Assembly (NCBI GenBank): GCA_002423245.1
Contig: DIVD01000075.1
Coordinates: forward strand, 1-19,400
DNA length: 19,400 nucleotides
Source of the DNA: Rhodobacteraceae bacterium UBA6141
Lineage (GTDB): Bacteria > Pseudomonadota > Alphaproteobacteria > Rhodobacterales > Rhodobacteraceae
Direction of reading: 5' to 3'
A program made the position numbers and the translations under genes. Shown piece after piece: positions 14,865 through 19,400 of this stretch. Positions within the stretch are counted from its first letter, which is position 1. Each line of letters begins with the position of its first letter. The notes beneath the pieces are model-generated. The model did not search any database and was not told where the DNA came from. It saw only the letters and a program-made list of their open reading frames with translations.

Positions 14865-14918
14865 AAGGAACGATCGAACGTGAAAAGGACGGCGAACGTG
14901 AAGAGGGACGGGGCAGTG
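14865..14918 (+). repeat. 18-base tandem repeat, each unit a ribosome-binding site plus GTG start
   Basis: Three diverged units of exactly 18 bases occur: aaggaacgatcgaacgtg (14865-14882), aaaaggacggcgaacgtg (14883-14900) and aagagggacggggcagtg (14901-14918). Each begins with an AAGGA- or AGAGG-like purine run and ends in GTG. All three GTGs are in frame with bamB. The array therefore offers three equivalent translation starts 6 codons apart. Confidence 0.8.
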
Positions 14919-16244
14919 ACGCTTTCCATCGCGGGTCTTTTCCGCGGCATGGCCGCGCTTGTGGTGCTGGCGGCGCTTGTCGCCTGCGAGAAGGAGCCCC
15001 GGCTTGCCGGTGTGCGGCTCGACCCGCAAGAGGCGCTGACCGGGGTTCCGGCCGAGGTCGCGCGGGTTCCGGCGACGCCTCTTGGCCTGCCGGCCCCCAC
15101 GCTCAATGCCGAGTGGACCCAGCGCGGCGGCGCCGCCAGCCACCGGGCGGGCCATGTCGCGCTGTCTGCGGCGCCGGTGCGGATCTGGTCGGCCGATGTC
15201 GGGCGCGGGTCCGGCAAGCGGATGCGCATCACCGCCGATCCGGTGGTGGCGGCAGGGCGCATCTTCACCATGGACTCCGATACCCAGGTCAGCGCCACCA
15301 GCCCCTCGGGCGCGGTGCTGTGGTCCGCGAGCCTGGTGCCGCCGGGCGGGCGGCGGGGCGAGGCGACGGGCGGCGGCCTGGCCTATGGCGACGGGCGGCT
15401 GTTCGTGACCACCGGCTATGGCGAGCTGGTCGCGCTGGACCCGGCGACGGGCGGCGTGATCTGGCGGCAGGATTTCGACAGCCCGGTGGGCGGTCCGCCG
15501 GCGGCGGCGGGCGGGGCGGTCTATGTCTCGACCCGCAACTCCGTCGGCTTTGCGGTGCGCGCCGCCGATGGCCGCCTGCTGTGGCGGACCGAGGCCACCC
15601 CCTCTCCCAGCAGCATCGCGGGCGTCTCCGCCCCGGCGGTGGAGGGGGATACCGTGGTCTTCCCCTTCCCCAGCGGCGACCTGGTGGGGGTGAACCGCGC
15701 CGACGGGGCGCGCAGATGGCTGGTGCCGGTGGTCGGGCGGCGGCTCGGCATGGGCTATGCCAACGTGCTTGGCATGACCGGCGATCCGGTGATCGCGGGC
15801 GGCACGGTCCATGCCGGCACCTCGGCCGGGCGGCTGGCGGCGGTGGATGTGGCCACGGGCCGCCGGCGCTGGACGATCGAGGAGGGCGCGGCGAGCCCGG
15901 TGGTGCCGGTCGGCGGCTCGATCTTCCTCGTCACCGACGAATCGCGGCTGATGCGGATCGACGCGGCAACGGGCGCCGAGGTCTGGGCGGTGGAGCTGCC
16001 CTATTACGTGCCGACCCGCCGCGACAAGCGCCGCCGCGCCATCCATGTGCATTACGGCCCGGTGCTGGCCGGCGGGCGGCTGCGCCTTGCCTCGAGCGAC
16101 GGGGTGCTGCGCAGCTATGACCCCTCGACTGGCGCATTGCTTGCGCAGACCGAGATCCCGGGCGGGGCTGCGGCGGCACCGGCGGTTGCGGGCGGGATTT
16201 TGTATGTGATGGGCCAGTCGGGGCAGCTTCACGCTTTCCGCTGA
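14880..16244 (+). CDS. bamB: BamB-like outer membrane assembly lipoprotein (PQQ-type beta-propeller)
   Basis: About 454 residues from the GTG at 14880, or 442 from the GTG at 14916. A lipoprotein signal is visible: a basic N-terminus, a hydrophobic core MAALVVLAALVAC, and the lipidated Cys at residue 36 (or 24 from the later start, a more typical length). The mature part consists of repeated PQQ-like propeller blades, seen in recurring segments such as GELVALDPATGGVIWRQDF, GRLAAVDVATGRRRWTI and SRLMRIDAATGAEVWAVEL. BamB is a periplasmic-face lipoprotein of the BAM complex that inserts outer-membrane beta-barrels. No PQQ enzyme activity is implied. Placement between the yfgM-like gene and der supports the call. 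Upstream frame to 14790 is open, but lies in low-complexity spacer. Confidence 0.88.
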   Translation: MKRTANVKRDGAVTLSIAGLFRGMAALVVLAALVACEKEPRLAGVRLDPQEALTGVPAEVARVPATPLGLPAPTLNAEWTQRGGAASHRAGHVALSAAPVRIWSADVGRGSGKRMRITADPVVAAGRIFTMDSDTQVSATSPSGAVLWSASLVPPGGRRGEATGGGLAYGDGRLFVTTGYGELVALDPATGGVIWRQDFDSPVGGPPAAAGGAVYVSTRNSVGFAVRAADGRLLWRTEATPSPSSIAGVSAPAVEGDTVVFPFPSGDLVGVNRADGARRWLVPVVGRRLGMGYANVLGMTGDPVIAGGTVHAGTSAGRLAAVDVATGRRRWTIEEGAASPVVPVGGSIFLVTDESRLMRIDAATGAEVWAVELPYYVPTRRDKRRRAIHVHYGPVLAGGRLRLASSDGVLRSYDPSTGALLAQTEIPGGAAAAPAVAGGILYVMGQSGQLHAFR

Positions 16245-16254
16245 CGGAAAAGCG
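16232..16254 (+). other. Stem-loop spanning the bamB stop codon
   Basis: cgctttccg (16232-16240) and cggaaaagcg (16245-16254) pair around a 4-base loop containing the TGA stop, with a single extra A bulged. No T run follows, so it is not a standard terminator. It could affect the transition to der, whose start lies 46 bases after the bamB stop. Confidence 0.35.
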
Positions 16255-16290
16255 GTGTAAGCGGGCCGCTTCTGTCCTGCCGGAGGCGCC

Positions 16291-17748
16291 ATGAGCTTCA
16301 CCCTCGCCATTGTCGGGCGGCCCAATGTCGGCAAGTCCACGCTGTTCAACCGCCTTGTCGGCAAGAAGCTGGCGCTGGTCGATGACCAGCCCGGCGTGAC
16401 CCGCGACCTGCGCGAAGGCGCGGCGCGGCTGGTGGACCTGCGCTTTACCGTGATCGACACCGCGGGGCTGGAGGAGGCCACCGACGAGAGCCTTCAGGGC
16501 CGGATGCGCAAGCTGACCGAGCGGGCGGTGGAACAGGCCGACATCTGCCTGTTCGTGATCGACGCGCGGGTGGGCGTGACCCCGACCGACGAGATTTTCG
16601 CCGATATCCTGCGCAAGAAGAACGCGCATGTGATCCTGGCCGCCAACAAGGCCGAGGGCAAGGCCGGGGACGCCGGCGCGCTGGAGGCCTGGAGCCTGGG
16701 GCTCGGCGAGCCGATCCGGCTCTCGGCGGAACATGGCGAGGGGATGGATGACCTCTACCTCACGCTGCGCCCGCTGGCCGATGCCTTCGACGAGCGGGCC
16801 CGTATCGACGCGCCCGAAACCGACGTGGACGTGATCGAGGGCGAGGACGCGGACAGCCACAAGCCGACCGCCGCCAAACCGTTGCAGATCGCGGTCATCG
16901 GCCGCCCGAATGCCGGGAAATCGACGCTGATCAACAAGATCCTCGGCGAGGACCGGCTGCTGACCGGCCCGGAAGCCGGGATCACCCGCGACGCGATCTC
17001 GGTCGGGACCGAGTTCATGGGCACGCCGGTGCGCATCTTCGATACCGCCGGGATGCGCAGGAAGGCCAGAATCTCGGACAAGCTGGAGAAGATGTCGGTC
17101 GCGGACGGGCTGCGCGCCGTGCGCTTTGCCGAGGTGGTGGTGGTGCTGCTGGACGTGGAGATCCCGTTCGAGCAGCAGGACCTGCGCATCGCCGACTATG
17201 CCGAGACCGAGGGCCGCGCGGTGGTGATCGCCGCGAACAAGTGGGATCTCGAAGAGGACAAGCCGCAGAAGCTGAACCAGCTCCGCGAGGGCTTCGAGCG
17301 GCTGCTGCCGCAGTTGCGCGGCGCGCCGCTGGTCACCGTCTCGGCGAAGACCGGCAAGGGGCTGGACCGGCTTCACGCCGCGATCCTCAAGGCGCATGAC
17401 GTGTGGAACCGCCGGGTGCCGACCGCAAGGCTGAACCAGTGGCTGGGCGCGATGGTCGAGGCGCATCCGCCGCCGGCCCCGGGCGGGCGGCGCATCAAGC
17501 TGCGCTACATGACGCAGGTGAAGACCCGGCCGCCGAATTTCGTGGTGATGTGCTCGCGCCCCGACGATCTGCCGGAAAGCTATTCGCGCTATCTGGTCAA
17601 CGGCCTGCGCGAGGCTTTCGACATGCCGGGCACCCCGATCCGCATGACCTTCCGCGGGCAGAGCGACAAGAACCCGTTCAAGGACCGCAAATGGTCCACG
17701 CCCTCGCGGCTGACCAAGCATGTCGGCAAGGTGAGGAAAGATGGCTGA
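16291..17748 (+). CDS. der: Ribosome biogenesis GTPase Der (EngA)
   Basis: A 485-residue double-GTPase needed for 50S ribosomal subunit assembly. The first G domain has P-loop GRPNVGKS (9-16), DDQPGVTRD with switch Thr37, DTAG (56-59) and an NKAE base-recognition motif (119-122). The second has GRPNAGKS (204-211), PEAGITRD, DTAG and NKWD (316-319). The C-terminal KH-like domain follows (about 370-470), with LRYMTQVKTRPPNFVV and IRMTFRG. Der proteins have an acidic linker between G domains, here VDVIEGEDAD. The ATG is preceded by GGAGG. NKAE rather than NKxD in the first domain is, to my knowledge, common in alphaproteobacterial homologues. The stop overlaps the glycosyltransferase start by 8 bases. 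Confidence 0.97.
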   Translation: MSFTLAIVGRPNVGKSTLFNRLVGKKLALVDDQPGVTRDLREGAARLVDLRFTVIDTAGLEEATDESLQGRMRKLTERAVEQADICLFVIDARVGVTPTDEIFADILRKKNAHVILAANKAEGKAGDAGALEAWSLGLGEPIRLSAEHGEGMDDLYLTLRPLADAFDERARIDAPETDVDVIEGEDADSHKPTAAKPLQIAVIGRPNAGKSTLINKILGEDRLLTGPEAGITRDAISVGTEFMGTPVRIFDTAGMRRKARISDKLEKMSVADGLRAVRFAEVVVVLLDVEIPFEQQDLRIADYAETEGRAVVIAANKWDLEEDKPQKLNQLREGFERLLPQLRGAPLVTVSAKTGKGLDRLHAAILKAHDVWNRRVPTARLNQWLGAMVEAHPPPAPGGRRIKLRYMTQVKTRPPNFVVMCSRPDDLPESYSRYLVNGLREAFDMPGTPIRMTFRGQSDKNPFKDRKWSTPSRLTKHVGKVRKDG

Positions 17749-18766
17749 GATGACATCCACCGGCCCGCTGCATGTGGTTACCGCGGGCGATGAAAACTAC
17801 GCACCCGGTATTCTGGTGCTGGCCGGTTCGGTCTGGCGGCACAACCCCGGTGCAAGGATCACGGTGCTGGGGCTGGGGCTGAGCGACGCGAGCGCGGCGC
17901 TGATGCGCGAGCTTGCCGCGGCCATGGGCGGCGAGATCGAGGTGCTGGCGACCGACCGGGCTGCCGTCGACGGACTGGCGGCCAATCTGGCACGTCTCTC
18001 CGTTGCGACTTTCTTGCGGATCGAGATTCCGCGGCTGCTGCCGGACGTTGCGCGGGCGATCTATCTGGACAGCGACATGGTGGTCATGGGCAGCCTTGCC
18101 CCGCTTTGGGAGATGGGTCTGGGCCAGGCGCTGATCGCTGCGGTGCCCGACCCCTCGACCAAGACCGAAGAATTCGAAGCCCTGGGAATGCAGGCCGGCG
18201 AATATGTGAATTCCGGCCTGCTTGTGATGAACCTCGACCTCTGGCGGGCCGAGGCTGTAGGAGAGAAGTGCCGCGCCTTCCTGACAGACCCGGAACAGCA
18301 GAGGTTCCAAGCGGACCAGTCTGCGATCAATGCCATCTGCCGGCACAGGGTGGTTGCACTTCCGGCCAGATGGAACTTCTGGTCAAGATCGCACTCGGTG
18401 TACGACGAGAGCGAACTTGCCGAGGCACCAGTGGTTGTGCACTTTGTCGGCGCGCAGAAGCCGTGGCTTTACTCGGACGTTCCCGCAGAAGCCCTGTGGC
18501 TGGCCGAGGCGGCTGCGCTGCCGGTGCGGCTGCCCGCTCTGCAACGCAGGCCCTTGCAGAAAGCAAGGCGTCACGCTCTGGCGCGGGCGGAGCACTGGCT
18601 GAGACGGCATGTTTATGCGGCTCTGGGTATTCGGGGGTATCGCGCGCGCAAAGCGCGGGCGAAGGTGGACGCCGAGCTGCTGCGCCTGTGGGAGGCCCGG
18701 TTCATTGCGCCGCATGTTGCTGCGACCTCTGCCTCAGGTGCCCCGCCGGGTATCCATGCGAGGTAA
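17741..18766 (+). CDS. Glycosyltransferase family 8 protein
   Basis: A 341-residue cytoplasmic GT-A-fold glycosyltransferase of family 8 (LPS glucosyl/galactosyltransferase and glycogenin relatives). Motifs are VVTAGDENYAPGILVLAGS (12-30), YLDSDMVVMGSL with the metal-binding DxD at Asp110-Asp112, VNSGLLVMNLDLW (156-168), DQSAIN (192-197) and HFVGAQKPW (234-242), which carries the second metal-binding His and a substrate-contact Lys. The basic C-terminal tail with LRRHVYAALGIRGYRARKARAK could bind membrane. Donor and acceptor sugars are unknown. The start overlaps the end of der, with GAGGAAAG just upstream; a second ATG at 17750 is possible. The second half of the gene is visibly richer in A and T and in less-favoured codons than its neighbours, suggesting acquisition or relaxed selection. 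Confidence 0.88.
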   Translation: MAEMTSTGPLHVVTAGDENYAPGILVLAGSVWRHNPGARITVLGLGLSDASAALMRELAAAMGGEIEVLATDRAAVDGLAANLARLSVATFLRIEIPRLLPDVARAIYLDSDMVVMGSLAPLWEMGLGQALIAAVPDPSTKTEEFEALGMQAGEYVNSGLLVMNLDLWRAEAVGEKCRAFLTDPEQQRFQADQSAINAICRHRVVALPARWNFWSRSHSVYDESELAEAPVVVHFVGAQKPWLYSDVPAEALWLAEAAALPVRLPALQRRPLQKARRHALARAEHWLRRHVYAALGIRGYRARKARAKVDAELLRLWEARFIAPHVAATSASGAPPGIHAR

Positions 18767-18789
18767 CATGGGATGCCGGGGCTGGCCGG

Positions 18790-19400
18790 TCAGGCGCGCC
18801 TGGCCGCGCCGGGCCGGGACTGCGCGCGGCGCATCGCGGACCATGTGGCCCAGGTGATCAGCGCGGCGCCGAGCAGCGCTGCGGCCGCCACCGCGGGCAC
18901 GCGCGAGACATTGGCCACCACCACCCCGATCAGCGCCCACAGCACCGCCGCGCCATATTCCGGCGCCTGGCTGCGCATCTGCACCGTCAATGCCAGCGCG
19001 AGGATCACGACCAGCATCGCCAGCGCCGCCGCGATCGGCGACAGCAGGCCATAGCCGGTCACCACCACGCCGGTCCCCACCCCCGCCGCCGCCGTCAGCC
19101 AGCCGGCATAGGCGGCGATCGGCGGCCGCAGCAGCCAGCGGTCCGGCTGGCGCTCTGATTGGCGCGGCGTGCGCATCAGCGCGGCCAATGCACAGCCGGT
19201 CATCGCCCAGATCAGCACCGTCGCCATCACCGGCATCCGGTTCGCCGTCTCCAGCCAGACCGCGCCGATGGCGAGCGAGACGAACAGCGGCCAGCGCGGC
19301 GCGTCCCAGTCCGGGTTCTCGGCGCGCCTGAGCAGGCCGAAGATGGCATGGGCCAGCAGCCACAGGTACAAGAGGCCCCAGATTGCAAAGGCATAGCTGG
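18790..19400 (-). CDS. TspO/tryptophan-rich sensory-like membrane protein (5' end outside window)
   Basis: The reading frame continues without a stop through the window edge, so the N-terminus is missing; the TTG at 19371 is not a likely start. About 202 residues are visible. They are strongly hydrophobic, with at least five membrane segments. The first visible residues read SYAFAIWGLLYLWLLAHAIF; the FAIWGLxY signature is typical of TspO/MBR-related proteins called tryptophan-rich sensory proteins. Other aromatic clusters are NPDWDAPRWPLFVSLA and YAGWLTAA. The C-terminus is Arg/Ala-rich. TspO proper binds porphyrins and cholesterol; this longer relative has no assigned role. It converges on the glycosyltransferase with 23 bases between. 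A near-perfect palindrome (18788-18805, centre caggcgcgcctg) lies at the junction. Confidence 0.72.
   Translation of the reverse strand, partial: SYAFAIWGLLYLWLLAHAIFGLLRRAENPDWDAPRWPLFVSLAIGAVWLETANRMPVMATVLIWAMTGCALAALMRTPRQSERQPDRWLLRPPIAAYAGWLTAAAGVGTGVVVTGYGLLSPIAAALAMLVVILALALTVQMRSQAPEYGAAVLWALIGVVVANVSRVPAVAAAALLGAALITWATWSAMRRAQSRPGAARRA

Noticed and set aside
14790..14879. Upstream extension of bamB to an ATG at 14790
   Set aside because: The segment is Gly/Arg/Ala low-complexity and would place 30 residues before a normal lipoprotein signal. The GTG starts at 14880-14918 have better ribosome-binding sites.
10355..15298. A 1647-codon stop-free frame on the minus strand
   Set aside because: It lies antisense to the LysM gene, atm1, yfgM-like gene and bamB, all of which have clear family motifs. 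Its translation is low-complexity Arg/His/Pro-rich sequence, an expected side effect of extreme third-position GC.
18788..18805. Palindrome at the glycosyltransferase/TspO-like junction as a bidirectional terminator
   Set aside because: It is a compact self-complementary GC block with no loop and no flanking T or A tract, and it overlaps the end of a coding sequence. Termination cannot be claimed.

Overview
The window is very GC-rich DNA from an alphaproteobacterium, almost certainly a member of the Rhodobacteraceae (Rhodobacter/Paracoccus/Rhodovulum relatives). The evidence is the base composition, the gene families and their order, and the frequent ATGA-type overlaps between genes. I recognise no tRNA, rRNA, CRISPR array, phage gene, transposase or toxin-antitoxin pair. 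The content is core metabolism and envelope biology. I did not find a convincing new multi-gene system. What stands out is regulatory and structural: short tandem repeats in 5' leaders and a REP-like insert inside an operon.

Left part (1-2887). A TauE/SafE-family membrane permease runs rightward and meets a leftward, tightly coupled operon: ccmI (cytochrome c maturation) - ruvX/yqgF (16S rRNA 3'-end nuclease / resolvase-like) - DUF1289 Cys-rich small protein. Each junction in this operon is a 4-base ATGA overlap. A divergent intergenic region (2888-3181) separates ccmI from the next operon.

Centre-left (3182-9127). This holds a complete heterotetrameric sarcosine oxidase operon, soxB-soxD-soxA-soxG (beta, delta, alpha, gamma), for oxidative demethylation of sarcosine with transfer of the one-carbon unit to tetrahydrofolate. 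The genes overlap except at soxB/soxD, where a REP-like hairpin and a 31-codon mini-ORF lie between them. An iron-type superoxide dismutase follows, with its own probable promoter and a clear intrinsic terminator.

Centre (9276-11863). A host-attachment-family protein converges on a LOG-family (TIGR00730) nucleotide hydrolase. Divergent from the LOG gene is a membrane-anchored LysM/Ig-like protein. Its likely promoter lies inside the longest possible reading frame, so the start must be further downstream.

Right part (12140-19400). An Atm1-type ABC exporter is followed by the conserved envelope/translation set yfgM-like - bamB - der (translocon-associated TPR protein, outer-membrane assembly lipoprotein, ribosome-assembly GTPase). 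A family 8 glycosyltransferase overlaps the end of der. The edge of the window cuts into a leftward membrane protein that resembles TspO/tryptophan-rich sensory proteins.

An unusual theme is short direct repeats just upstream of, or across, the start codons of at least three genes (LysM gene, atm1, bamB). The units are 12, 24, 15 and 18 bases, all multiples of three. In atm1 and bamB every unit carries an in-frame start codon.
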